Of a DNA stretch of 10,583 nucleotides, positions 1 to 6,864 are shown in pieces. This stretch comes from Bordetella parapertussis (GTDB lineage: Bacteria; Cyanobacteriota; Cyanobacteriia; PCC-6307; Cyanobiaceae). The DNA lies in the NCBI GenBank assembly GCA_943324725.2, contig CALPMR020000079.1, positions 1 to 10,583 on the forward strand, written 5' to 3'. The position numbers and the translations under genes are program-made. Position 1 is the stretch's first letter. Each line of letters opens with the position of its first letter. The notes under the pieces are model-generated. The model made no database searches, was not told the origin of the DNA, and was given only the letters and a program-made list of their open reading frames with translations.

Positions 1-188
1 CCGGCGGCTCGACTCTTGGCCTCGGCATCGGCGATCCCCACCAAAGTCACCCTATGGCCACGTTTTTGAAGGACATGCCCCAGGGTGGTCATGGGGTTGA
101 GATGGCCGCTGGCGGCGGGGCAGAGCAATCCAAAATGGGTCACTGTTGGCTCATGGCTGGAGGGGAGCTTGCTTTGATTCCGGTCCAT
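1..188 (-). CDS. Glycosyltransferase, family 1 (MGT/UGT-like), 5' end only
   Basis: Only the first 62 codons lie in the window; the gene continues beyond position 1. After a polar lead of about 16 residues the protein reads VTHFGLLCPAASGHLNP, followed by a Thr-Leu-Gly helix and a KRGHRVTLVGI strand. That is the N-terminal Rossmann strand, Gly-His-Leu-Asn-Pro loop and second strand of GT-B macrolide/UDP-glycosyltransferases (family GT1), which move a sugar from a nucleotide donor to small lipophilic acceptors; carotenoid or sterol acceptors are common guesses in cyanobacteria. The acceptor cannot be predicted from this fragment. The ATG at 188-186 is preferred because AGGAGG stands 9 nt upstream; a GTG 15 codons in, just before THFG, is a weaker alternative. 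The gene is divergent from everything to its right. Confidence 0.8.
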   Translation of the reverse strand, partial: MDRNQSKLPSSHEPTVTHFGLLCPAASGHLNPMTTLGHVLQKRGHRVTLVGIADAEAKSRAA

Positions 189-197
189 TAAACCCTG

Positions 198-203
198 CCT
201 CCT
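198..203 (-). promoter_or_regulatory. Strong Shine-Dalgarno for the glycosyltransferase gene
   Basis: Read on the minus strand this is AGGAGG, 9 nt before the ATG at 188. It is one of the few near-perfect ribosome binding sites in the window and it fixes the start of the partial glycosyltransferase. Confidence 0.7.
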
Positions 204-418
204 CAGCCGTAACCAGAGGCTTCCCCTGGCTTCGTGGACAGGTCTGTGGTCTGCATACGAATGAATTCAGAGGCAGAGATCAACGATGTTCCTCGATGAT
301 CGGACTCAGGTGGCCGATCGATGAGTAACGGCGCCCGAGGCTGGAGTAGCCCTCAGCTGCCGCAGGCTGTGGATCCACGCTTGGCGCTGATCACATGGGA
401 CACTCTCTAGTGACGCAT

Positions 419-449
419 CTTCACTGCTACGCCGAGCGTGGCAGTGAAG
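419..449. repeat. Strong hairpin, 13-bp stem
   Basis: CTTCACTGCTACG pairs with CGTGGCAGTGAAG around a CCGAG loop: thirteen pairs with one G-U. No T-run follows on either strand, so it does not look like an intrinsic terminator. It may be part of a small RNA or a mobile-element end; no gene is adjacent to explain it. Confidence 0.5.
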
Positions 450-826
450 GCGAAACAGCGGCGAGATTTGCGGTGACGCTGGCAGGTATAGAAGCCAATA
501 AATCCACCAAAGTGTGGATCAATACCCTATAGCTCACCTGTCGTATTGCACTTTTTACTCTGCAATCAGCCGAGTGCTTGGGGAGGTATGATGAGTTGGT
601 CAGTCAATACCCCAAGAGCCACAAACCAACAGAGTCTCTACCCATTGCAGAACGGTCTTCCAGTCGAGCACTTACCAAAATACCCACGAGCTTGATCAGT
701 TCAACCATCTACAGCCCGCTGGGTCGGAGGCATTTCGGCTGGCGACACAGAGGGGCTGGCTGCGCTGAACGCAGGAATGCCCTGCCGGCAGTGCCGGTTC
801 AGACGAGGGATTGAACCATGGCTACT

Positions 827-843
827 GCCACAAAAGAAGGCGC
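827..843. repeat. 17-nt dispersed repeat, copy 1
   Basis: GCCACAAAAGAAGGCGC occurs here and again at 3712-3728 in the same orientation. Here it forms the left flank and left arm of the hairpin at 837-861. The second copy lies just after the IS630 transposase fragment, which suggests a shared terminator-type module or the edge of a mobile sequence. Confidence 0.6.
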
Positions 844-861
844 CCCCGGTAGGGGCGCCTT
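837..861 (-). terminator. Intrinsic terminator-like hairpin
   Basis: AAGGCGCCCC and GGGGCGCCTT form a perfect 10-bp stem around the 5-nt loop CGGTA. On the minus strand the stem is followed by CTTTTG, a short U-tract; on the plus strand no T-run follows. It would stop leftward transcription, but the nearest leftward gene (the SDR) ends about 1 kb away, so its original gene may be lost. Confidence 0.5.
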
Positions 862-1788
862 AGCACCGGTCGCAGATGCACAACCTGGCATTTCGGATGC
901 CATCCGGTCAGGTGTCGTTTGATCTACGGATCACCTGTCTGAGGCCTGGCAGGCAAGGAGTTCAGTCACGGCTCAAGGAAGAGATGCTCGGGGCTTGACC
1001 TTCCCAAAAGTAACTGCTGGCCGGGTTATGCAGCCCAGCTTTCACACTTCAAAACGTAGGAAATAGCAGATAGCTCACTCGTCCACTTGGGGTGGCAACC
1101 GTTTGGTGCCACGTTGGGCCTGTTTCCAATCAATCACCTTCACAGAGACTCCCGGGGGACTGACCCGGATTGCTTTGAGGAGAGAACCTTGGGGGTCTTT
1201 CCCCTCAACCACACACTAATGCTTTATGGCTACAAGAGAGGATCGAGGGTGTTCCTCTTTCCGTATGGAGATGGGCGGTTTCAGGCCCCCTTCAGACCGC
1301 TGGTGGCACATCGACCGATTGCGGAACCAATCTCGGTGACGCCACCTTCGTGAAGCCCCGTAACCCCGGAGGCCAAGGGCAGCATCGAATCTGCATCAAC
1401 CCCTGCCGCCAGCCTCTTTTCGTCCGAAGAAGAGTGTGCCCGATTCGGAGGCTTCATCGATGGAAGACAGCCCCCCTGAGCAGCTGCCAGGAGTGCGCTG
1501 ACGATCCGGCCCCTGCTCCAACAGTCTTGACGAATCTCTGGCTTCCCTGGCGTGTGACGTCTGTTCATCCAACAGACCCGCCGTCAACTGCACCGTTAAA
1601 GGCCTCGCCTCAGGTGCCCCGGACCCAACGGGAACCACCATTGGAACCCTGGCCCCAGATGCCAGCGTCAGCAGCTCCGACACTCAACCCAAGACTCACG
1701 TGATCTGACGATCACGGCTACTAAGACCAGATCAGGCACAGCTTTGGCACCTCCATCAAGAGAGGCGCAGCGGCTGAGCAGGCAAATG

Positions 1789-1808
1789 CCCGGGGCCAAC
1801 GCTCCGGG
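1789..1808 (-). terminator. Possible terminator of the SDR gene
   Basis: CCCGGGGC pairs with GCTCCGGG (one G-U) around CAAC, about 90 nt beyond the SDR stop codon. On the minus strand the stem is followed by CATTTGCC, a poor U-tract, so this is a weak call. Confidence 0.35.
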
Positions 1809-1900
1809 ATTTGTTGCGGTTGACTGAAATAGGGCCTTTCACCCCAGTCCGTTATTGCTGAGCTCCAGCCAGCAAGAGTTCGACCGAAAGTTGAAGTGCC

Positions 1901-2986
1901 TCAAGCCAGCATCCTGCCGGGAAAGTCGGTATCAGCGCTGGGTCTATCGCCTGAATCGACGCCTGGATTCGCGGCAGCCTGGGCGGTGAGGGTCCAGAGC
2001 TCACGGGCCAGCTCATCGCAGCGTGCCTCCACGCTGGGCTGGCTGGCCTCAAACCGCAACCGACCTGGTCCCAGCACCCGGTTGCTCCAGTACTCAAAAC
2101 CAAGGGGATCCGGTGGTGACGTCGTGGCCAGGCCTGCCAGCAGAGCGCCGGCTCGCTGTGGCGTTTCGGTCAGCCGCAGCAGGTCACGGGCGACCAGCGC
2201 GAACAAGGCCTGCCCGAAAGGGTTCTGGCTGCTGCTGTAGCGGAAGAAGCCGCCGCTGCCGCGAGGGATCACCAGCCCTGGACTCCAGGCCAGCACCGGC
2301 AGGGACTGGCCCTGCTGCCGCAGCTGCCGCTCCAGCTCCCGCGCCATGAGCAGATTGCAGAGCTTGCTGTCCTTGTAAGCCTTCTCAGCATTGAAGGGAC
2401 CGCCATCGAGCATCGCCGCGCCGGGGCCCTGGCGCAGCCCGGCCAGATCACCCAGCCCAGCTGGTTGCCCCACCTTGCCGCCTGCTGTGGTGGGGTCGTG
2501 CACTTCCGAGCTCGTGACCACCAGCCGCGGCGTTGTTCCCCGCAGCAGCAGGGGCAGCAGTCGCTGCAACAGAACCTGATGGGCCAGGTGGTTCACGGCG
2601 ACCGTGAGCTCGAAGCCCTGCGCCGACCAGCGCGGTTCACGGGCGCCGCTGTACTGCAGGCCGGCGTTCAGCACCAGGCTGTCGATCGGCTCTGCGACCG
2701 TCAGCAGGGCATCTGCGCAGCGCTCGACGCTGGCGAGGTCACTCAGATCGCAGATCGGCGTTGTCAGTTGGCTGTCCAATCGTTGGCCCGCCATTGGAGC
2801 CAGCACCTGGCCCAGGCGATCGGCGGTGGCGGCATCGCGGCAGAGCACGGTGAGGCGATGGCCGGCGTCCAGCAGCTGCTGCGCCGCCTCAAGACCGATA
2901 CCGGAGCTGCCACCCGTGAGCAGAACGTGCCGCTGCGGGCTGGGAGTGGCGCTGTTCCCAGCCTGGTGATCACCGTCAGCAGCCAT
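1901..2986 (-). CDS. Short-chain dehydrogenase/reductase, POR-like
   Basis: A 361-residue NAD(P)-dependent SDR. Residues 24-31 are TGGSSGIG, the cofactor loop; R50 follows beta-2, which favours NADPH; NAG is at 107-109; N132 sits in the VNHLAH helix; Ser159/160 end the VVTSS strand; and Tyr204/Lys208 form the active-site YxxxK. The wording YKDSKLCNLL around the active site and the lead-in AEKAYKD are those of light-dependent protochlorophyllide reductase. However, where POR has PGC (its catalytic Cys226 by motif alignment) this protein has PGL at 236-238. It is therefore better called a POR-family paralogue or retinol-dehydrogenase-like SDR than a proven chlorophyll enzyme; the substrate is unknown. 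The start is the ATG at 2986, with no good Shine-Dalgarno. The DUF1651 gene lies 80 nt upstream on the same strand. Confidence 0.92.
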   Translation of the reverse strand: MAADGDHQAGNSATPSPQRHVLLTGGSSGIGLEAAQQLLDAGHRLTVLCRDAATADRLGQVLAPMAGQRLDSQLTTPICDLSDLASVERCADALLTVAEPIDSLVLNAGLQYSGAREPRWSAQGFELTVAVNHLAHQVLLQRLLPLLLRGTTPRLVVTSSEVHDPTTAGGKVGQPAGLGDLAGLRQGPGAAMLDGGPFNAEKAYKDSKLCNLLMARELERQLRQQGQSLPVLAWSPGLVIPRGSGGFFRYSSSQNPFGQALFALVARDLLRLTETPQRAGALLAGLATTSPPDPLGFEYWSNRVLGPGRLRFEASQPSVEARCDELARELWTLTAQAAANPGVDSGDRPSADTDFPGRMLA

Positions 2987-3066
2987 GGCGTTCGTCAGCC
3001 CCCAAGGCCAGGCGTGGCAGGGATTCCATTCTGTTGGTCGTCAGCGGCAGCGGAGGAAGAGCGGGA

Positions 3067-3384
3067 TCAAGCCGTCTTGCGGCCGAGCGCCGATCGCCTT
3101 TCAGCATTCGGAATCAGCGGTGGCTGCCACTGCGCAGCTGTCGTCTGCCAACCCTGCTTGCGATTCTCGCTCCAGAGCTTGAGGGCCTGCTCGCGGCTGA
3201 TCTCCAGCCGCTTTTTCAACAGCCGCACCGGCTGATCAGGCAGCAGCTCCCCCACGGTGACCTCCAGTCGCTTGGACCAGCGATCCCAACGGCTGGGCCG
3301 GAAGTGCAGCACCTGGCGGCCGTCACTGATCCAGCCCTCCTGGGGCGAGAGCGGCGGTCGTTTGCTGCTGCTGGTGGCGGCCAT
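3067..3384 (-). CDS. DUF1651 domain protein
   Basis: A 105-residue protein that matches the pattern of DUF1651, a small family of unknown function found mainly in Synechococcus and Prochlorococcus. The core runs from about residue 16: EGWISDGRQVLHFRP, then a Trp/Arg stretch, then TVGELLPDQPVRLLKK, and finally SREQALKLW followed by GWQ. No membrane segment, signal peptide or catalytic motif is visible, and the C-terminus is a polar tail. The ATG at 3384 is chosen because the open frame beyond it (to a TTG at 3447) runs into transposase debris on the opposite strand; DUF1651 proteins are about this length. It lies 80 nt ahead of the SDR gene in the same direction and may share a transcript with it. 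Function unknown. Confidence 0.72.
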   Translation of the reverse strand: MAATSSSKRPPLSPQEGWISDGRQVLHFRPSRWDRWSKRLEVTVGELLPDQPVRLLKKRLEISREQALKLWSENRKQGWQTTAAQWQPPLIPNAERRSALGRKTA

Positions 3385-3418
3385 GGCTGTCTCATGCCAC
3401 CTCGGGAGCCCAGCCCCG

Positions 3419-3559
3419 GTCGCCATGGAGGCGATCAGCGGCCACAAGACACTCCAGGAGATCGCCGCTGATCACGCAGTGCAGCCGATCCAGGTGAGCC
3501 AGTGGAAGAATCAGTAGCTGGAAGGTGCCAGTGAGCTGTTCACGAAGGGCAAGCAGACC
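3419..3559 (+). pseudogene. IS3-family transposase OrfA fragment
   Basis: Reading from about 3419 gives VAMEAISGHKTLQEIA, then VQPIQVSQWKNQ, a TAG stop at 3515-3517, and in the same frame LEGASELFTKGKQ. This is the N-terminal helix-turn-helix of IS3/IS911-type OrfA, which normally reads ALEAIKGEKT, then HPTQISQWKKQLLEGA, then ELF. The domain is cut at both ends, broken by a stop codon, and no OrfB or terminal inverted repeat follows. It is a dead relic. It sits between the DUF1651 start and an IS630 fragment, and its frame is lost near 3560. Confidence 0.7.
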
Positions 3560-3582
3560 ATTCCATGGCAGTTGGTTGCCCG

Positions 3583-3711
3583 ATGCCGCCGCTGGTTCTC
3601 AGCGACGACGAGGTTCAGCAACTCAAGAGCATCGCCAACTCAAGGTCGTTGCCCCATTCGATCATGCAGCGGGCGCCGATCGTCTTGGCTTGCGTAGCCG
3701 GTGAACCCCCC
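3583..3711 (+). pseudogene. IS630-family transposase N-terminal fragment
   Basis: The ATG at 3583 opens MPPLVLSDDEVQQL, then NSRSLPHSIMQRAPIVLACVAGE. This matches the first helices of the helix-turn-helix domain in IS630-type transposases, in which LT(x)nLxxxARSRSLPHSLVQRxxIILACAAGE is typical. The similarity stops after GE at about 3700, before the second half of the HTH and long before the DDE catalytic domain, so roughly nine tenths of the gene is missing. The remaining open frame to 3756 runs into the 17-nt repeat and unrelated sequence. Together with the IS3 piece it marks a site of repeated insertion and deletion at the left edge of the next gene cluster. Confidence 0.65.
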
Positions 3712-3728
3712 GCCACAAAAGAAGGCGC
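3712..3728. repeat. 17-nt dispersed repeat, copy 2
   Basis: Identical to 827-843. Here the following bases (TCCTACCG) do not form the perfect hairpin seen at copy 1, although CCTACCG equals the complement of the copy-1 loop region. It lies exactly where similarity to IS630 transposase ends. Confidence 0.55.
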
Positions 3729-3852
3729 TCCTACCGACCGTGGAAATTCCAAATGACTCTGGGCGCGTGCTGACTCAATCATGGAGAACCTAGCTCGCCT
3801 TTGCCTGCAAACATCCGGAACGGGATGCTACTATAAATTTTAGTCATGGGGA

Positions 3853-3881
3853 TTGAAATACCGCTCCTATGTAAATATTTT
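3853..3881 (+). promoter_or_regulatory. Candidate sigma-70 promoter for the DUF4239-CadD-beta-helix cassette
   Basis: TTGAAA (3853-3858) and TATTTT (3876-3881) are separated by 17 nt inside the AT-rich stretch just before the first cassette gene. Transcription would begin near 3888, leaving a leader of only about 15 nt before the ATG at 3904 and no Shine-Dalgarno. Confidence 0.45.
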
Positions 3882-3903
3882 ATAAGTACATTGCAGTTGT
3901 CTT

Positions 3904-4902
3904 ATGTCTTTATTTGCCACTCGACTGTTTCATTCTGCTTCCTTGTTGATCGGGTTGGCATGTTGCTTTGAGCCATCTCGAGCACTATCTGGTACTCCAC
4001 CTGTCACAGAGCAGTTGCCCAGCGTTGGGCGGTCAACCAACGGGAGGCCGGTTGACCAGAAGCCTGCATTTGTCAATACAGCTAGTTCGGAGCATAGTCT
4101 GTTTTATTTCGACATTCAGAACTCACTAGTGTATTCACTTGTGATCTTAATTTCATCCTTGGGCGCAGCTGCAATTGGTTTTCGTATTCAGCGCTCGGGC
4201 TCTTTTGCATCGTTAACTGATGAGCACCGCTCGGCCTCCCGTTCGGCGCTAGGGCTAGCAACAATATTAACCGCCATTGTTATCGGAGTTGTGTCCGATG
4301 ACGCGATAAGTACATTCAACCAGGCAAATGATAACATCCAAGGCCTGGCTGTTGATACACTAACGCTGGACAAGGTCCTCGATAATTTTGGACCTGAAGC
4401 ATCATCGATCCGCAAACAACTTAGAGATGATCTTCGCTACCGTATTGTCCAGATTCAATCAATGCAAGCCTATGCTAATGCTGATTATCGAGCTGTAGAG
4501 GAACTGCCTCGTATTGAGCTGTTGTTCCGAGACGTTGTGAATCTGAAGCCTAAAACTGATGTTCAAAAGGAGCTTCGGTCGCGTGCTATTGCCATGATAG
4601 GTGGAACGTCTAGTTTTGGCGTTCGCGGAAATATGGCCCAGAAGCGGTGGTTGTTCACGGTTGGAGATGCTAACGCGCCCAGGCCTGTCTATTTGCTGGT
4701 GATATTTTCACTGGGTCTTGAATTCCTTTGCTTTGGTCTCTTAACCAAGCCGCATCGCTTTACATATCTGTCAACAGCCTTGGCTGGCCTGGTTGTCGCA
4801 ACAACAATGCTTGTAGTCGTTGAACTTGACAACCCAATGGATGGCTTCTTCACGGTATGGGTTGAGCCTTTGCAGAAAGCTGAGTTATTGATGAACCAGT
4901 GA
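3904..4902 (+). CDS. DUF4239 (bestrophin-like) membrane protein
   Basis: A 332-residue membrane protein. Residues 1-28 look like a signal peptide or first membrane segment. A polar stretch follows, then hydrophobic helices at about 74-95, 113-131, 262-280 and 286-308. Between helices 3 and 4 is a soluble, helical section of about 130 residues. The order of elements fits DUF4239, a bestrophin-like family of unknown transport function: SxLGLATILTAIVIGVV with a following Ser/Asp/Ala helix, a DKVLDNFGPEA segment, and near the C-terminus VVELDNPMDGFFTV followed by EPL. Expected location is the inner or thylakoid membrane; an ion-channel role is inference from the family name only. No Shine-Dalgarno is seen. 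Its stop codon overlaps the start of the CadD-like gene by 4 nt (GTGA), so the two are probably co-translated. Base use is AT-richer than in the flanking genes. Confidence 0.75.
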   Translation: MSLFATRLFHSASLLIGLACCFEPSRALSGTPPVTEQLPSVGRSTNGRPVDQKPAFVNTASSEHSLFYFDIQNSLVYSLVILISSLGAAAIGFRIQRSGSFASLTDEHRSASRSALGLATILTAIVIGVVSDDAISTFNQANDNIQGLAVDTLTLDKVLDNFGPEASSIRKQLRDDLRYRIVQIQSMQAYANADYRAVEELPRIELLFRDVVNLKPKTDVQKELRSRAIAMIGGTSSFGVRGNMAQKRWLFTVGDANAPRPVYLLVIFSLGLEFLCFGLLTKPHRFTYLSTALAGLVVATTMLVVVELDNPMDGFFTVWVEPLQKAELLMNQ

Positions 4903-5552
4903 ACCTTATGCCTGTCCACTCAGCCTCATTCCTCAGCAAGGCGTTGCTCGGAGTTGGCCTCTTTGCAAGCACGAATATTGATGACATCTTCCTGACCATG
5001 GCATTTTTTGCCGACTCCAGGCTCCGTCGGTCTGCAATTGTCGTTGGCAAATTTGTTGGTATCGGTTCACTAACACTACTTAGCGCTATTGCTGCGGCAG
5101 GTTCATTTGTTGTCTCTCCGGAGTGGATCGCCCTGCTGGGCATTGTGCCGCTTGGCCTAGGCCTCCATGCACTCTGGAGCAATCGCCGCGCCGCCTTGGT
5201 ACACGAAGATGATGATGGTATAGAGCAAGCACCCACTGCTTTTCTGGCTCAAGTTGGCGCCGTTGCCGGCGTTACTGCTGCCAATGGGGGTGACAACCTG
5301 GGCGTTTATGTGCCCGTTTTTGCCGAAGACTTCTCAGCGATTCCGGTCTTTATACTGGTCTTTGCCTTGATGACGGTGCTTTGGTGTGTGGCTGGGAACC
5401 TTCTCGTTAGTCATCCGCGCATCTCCGGGTCTATGCGACGCCTTTCTCGGCATCTGTTGCCCTATGTTCTGATCGTATTAGGTGTATGGATATTGAGTGG
5501 TGCTGTCGGTCTTTTAATGCCAGTATCGAAACTTACATCGATCGCCAATTAA
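4899..5552 (+). CDS. CadD-type cadmium resistance transporter family protein
   Basis: A 217-residue polytopic membrane protein of the CadD family, related to the LysE-type exporters. Two signature motifs are clear: TNIDDIF at residues 25-31 in the first helix and TAANGGDNLGVYVP at 126-139. Their acidic pairs probably line the cation path in the two inverted halves. Hydrophobic segments fall at about 12-24, 46-71, 75-92, 115-128, 147-169 and 187-207, with a charged loop (HEDDDG) at 102-107. Known members give cadmium resistance in staphylococci; the real substrate here could be another divalent ion. The GTG at 4899 makes the GTGA overlap with the upstream gene; the ATG at 4908 (three codons later) is an equal candidate, and neither has a Shine-Dalgarno. 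The beta-helix gene follows 39 nt downstream. Confidence 0.85.
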   Translation: MNLMPVHSASFLSKALLGVGLFASTNIDDIFLTMAFFADSRLRRSAIVVGKFVGIGSLTLLSAIAAAGSFVVSPEWIALLGIVPLGLGLHALWSNRRAALVHEDDDGIEQAPTAFLAQVGAVAGVTAANGGDNLGVYVPVFAEDFSAIPVFILVFALMTVLWCVAGNLLVSHPRISGSMRRLSRHLLPYVLIVLGVWILSGAVGLLMPVSKLTSIAN

Positions 5553-5591
5553 GCACTGTTATCGTTTGAGTCTTTGATAGCCTCCTCGCCG

Positions 5592-6533
5592 ATGTCAATG
5601 TCAAGCAAACGATCTAACTTGCCAACAACTGGGCGTCGCTCCCGACCGGTCAAGCTTATTTCCACCGATATTACACGTAGCCGTCATTTGACTGCTGACA
5701 CTGTGTGGGTTGTAGATCGTGATGTGCATGTTCTGGACGGAGCTGAGCTGATCATCGAAGATGGCGCAACGATACTCATCCTTAATGGAGTTGTGACTAG
5801 CAGCAAGTTATGCCGTGCTGCGTTGATTTTTGATCCGGGCTCTAGGCTAACCGCAGCACGCTTCTCTGTTCGTGCCGGGAGTCCTCAGTACCGTATCTCG
5901 CGTACCTCCGATAATGGGGGCATCTGGTTCTTCGGTAGCTATGCTTCAGGCGCGAGTGATGGCATGCGCGTTTCAAAAAAAGTGGGTCAAACCCCATCCA
6001 TCTTTCAGGCTGATTCAATTACGGCTTCTCACCTTGGCCGAAAGGATCCTGTAAGTGATTTCCCAGGTCTTCAGTCTGATATTGACGACGACATCGATGC
6101 TGTGAAGCTCATTGGTGTCGGTCCAAGTGAATGGCAGGTATCTCAGCTGCGAAGTCTGCATTCTGCCGACGACGGAGTTGATCTCACCAACAGCCACATT
6201 CGAATCAATCGCCTCGAGGTGCGTCAGCCCACTGAAGATGGAATCAATCTCAGTAGCAGCCGTATTGAGATTCGCCGGAGTCTTTTTCTGGATGTGCCCA
6301 AGACGTCCGTTACTGATCGCGACCTCTTCGACTTTGAAACAGATGATGGAGGTTCCTTTGCTGAGCTGCCGCGTGGTTGCTGGGTTCGACTCAATGGTGT
6401 ATTTGGTGACCAACTAAATCTATCTTCTCAGGATATGCCTCCTCCCGTTGTCGCTGATGACAATGAATCCCCATACTTCTTTTCTGGTCAGCTCGTGGCG
6501 GACGCTATCGTTTACTCGATATCTCAAGACTGA
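5592..6533 (+). CDS. Right-handed beta-helix repeat protein, function unknown
   Basis: A 313-residue protein, counted from the ATG at 5592; the ATG at 5598 and a TTG at 5574 are alternatives. No enzyme family is recognised. Residues about 36-66 (TADTVWVVDRDVHVLDGAEL, then IEDGATI) are the N-terminal coil typical of pectin-lyase-like parallel beta-helices, followed by ALIFDPGSRL. Residues about 192-235 contain two 22-residue coils, ADDGVDLTNSHIRI and TEDGINLSSSRIEI, with the Asp-Gly-hydrophobic-Asp/Asn-Leu turn characteristic of PbH1 repeats. An Asp cluster (SDIDDDIDA) lies just before them. There is no signal peptide or membrane helix, so a cytosolic place is expected, unusual for this fold. 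It is the last gene of the AT-rich cassette, 39 nt after the CadD-like transporter. A metal or polyanion binding role would be speculation. Confidence 0.8.
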   Translation: MSMSSKRSNLPTTGRRSRPVKLISTDITRSRHLTADTVWVVDRDVHVLDGAELIIEDGATILILNGVVTSSKLCRAALIFDPGSRLTAARFSVRAGSPQYRISRTSDNGGIWFFGSYASGASDGMRVSKKVGQTPSIFQADSITASHLGRKDPVSDFPGLQSDIDDDIDAVKLIGVGPSEWQVSQLRSLHSADDGVDLTNSHIRINRLEVRQPTEDGINLSSSRIEIRRSLFLDVPKTSVTDRDLFDFETDDGGSFAELPRGCWVRLNGVFGDQLNLSSQDMPPPVVADDNESPYFFSGQLVADAIVYSISQD

Positions 6534-6864
6534 TCTCTCTGCGCAGCTCGACGTTGGCAATCTTCTCTTTTTTCTGATGAACCCAAGATTGGTTTTGCTC
6601 AGTTCATAGTTCTGCGTTCTATCCCATTCAGCCGCGTTGACCAGTGGCAGTCACTCATTTTGGTGCACGTCTTGCAGTCAGGCCTTGGGCAACTCCCAAC
6701 CACTGTTAATTGCCGCAGCAGGTCCAGAAGAGATTCAGTTACAGAGGCTGCGATCCTTAGCTAGCTGGAGTGAAGTCTGTCACAATCGAGCATTTTCGGG
6801 CACGTAGGAACAACAAGGGAGCTGAACTGGCTGCATATGGCGCTCGCAGAGAAACACGGATTCA
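6534..6864. other. Intergenic stretch after the cassette; no gene seen
   Basis: About 330 bp between the beta-helix gene and a methyltransferase pseudogene. One frame stays open from about 6544 to a TAG near 6760, but it has no start codon and no recognisable motif. A weak hairpin at 6558-6591 could end the cassette transcript. The lost 5' end of the methyltransferase gene may once have occupied the right-hand part. Confidence 0.5.
6558..6591 (+). terminator. Weak terminator-like hairpin after the cassette
   Basis: CAATCTT pairs with AAGATTG (7 bp, loop of 20 nt), followed by GTTTTGC. The stem is short and AT-rich and the loop long, so this is only a candidate end for the three-gene transcript. 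Confidence 0.3.

Larger units (their letters stand above)
204..1780. other. Gene-poor region, no convincing coding sequence
   Basis: About 1.6 kb without an ORF that I can recognise as a protein family on either strand. Open frames are short, overlap each other on both strands and lack family motifs. Contents I can support: hairpins at 419-449 and 837-861, a short inverted repeat ATTGCA/TGCAAT at 545-566, and half of a dispersed 17-nt repeat at 827-843. A 35-codon ORF (588-695) follows a GGGGAGG placed only 1-4 nt before its ATG pair, too close to be persuasive. A 68-codon open stretch at 1502-1705, rich in Ser, Thr, Asp and Gly, has no clear start and ends with TGA at 1706; it may be a decayed gene end. 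The region could be degraded coding sequence. Confidence 0.5.

Noticed and set aside
796..817. GGTTC...GAACC reminiscent of a tRNA T-arm
   Set aside because: The five-base T-stem does not pair in the required positions, and no acceptor, D or anticodon arm can be folded around it.
1189..1208. TTGGGGG/CCCTCAA hairpin
   Set aside because: A seven-pair stem with a G-U, no T-run on either strand, and no gene next to it; too weak to call a terminator.
1350..1703. Plus-strand open frame of 117 codons
   Set aside because: Pro/Arg-rich composition, two overlapping minus-strand frames of similar length, and no motif; likely open by base composition only.
2465..3235. Plus-strand open frame of 256 codons
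   Set aside because: It is antisense to the SDR and DUF1651 genes, which both show clear family motifs; no domain is seen in this frame.
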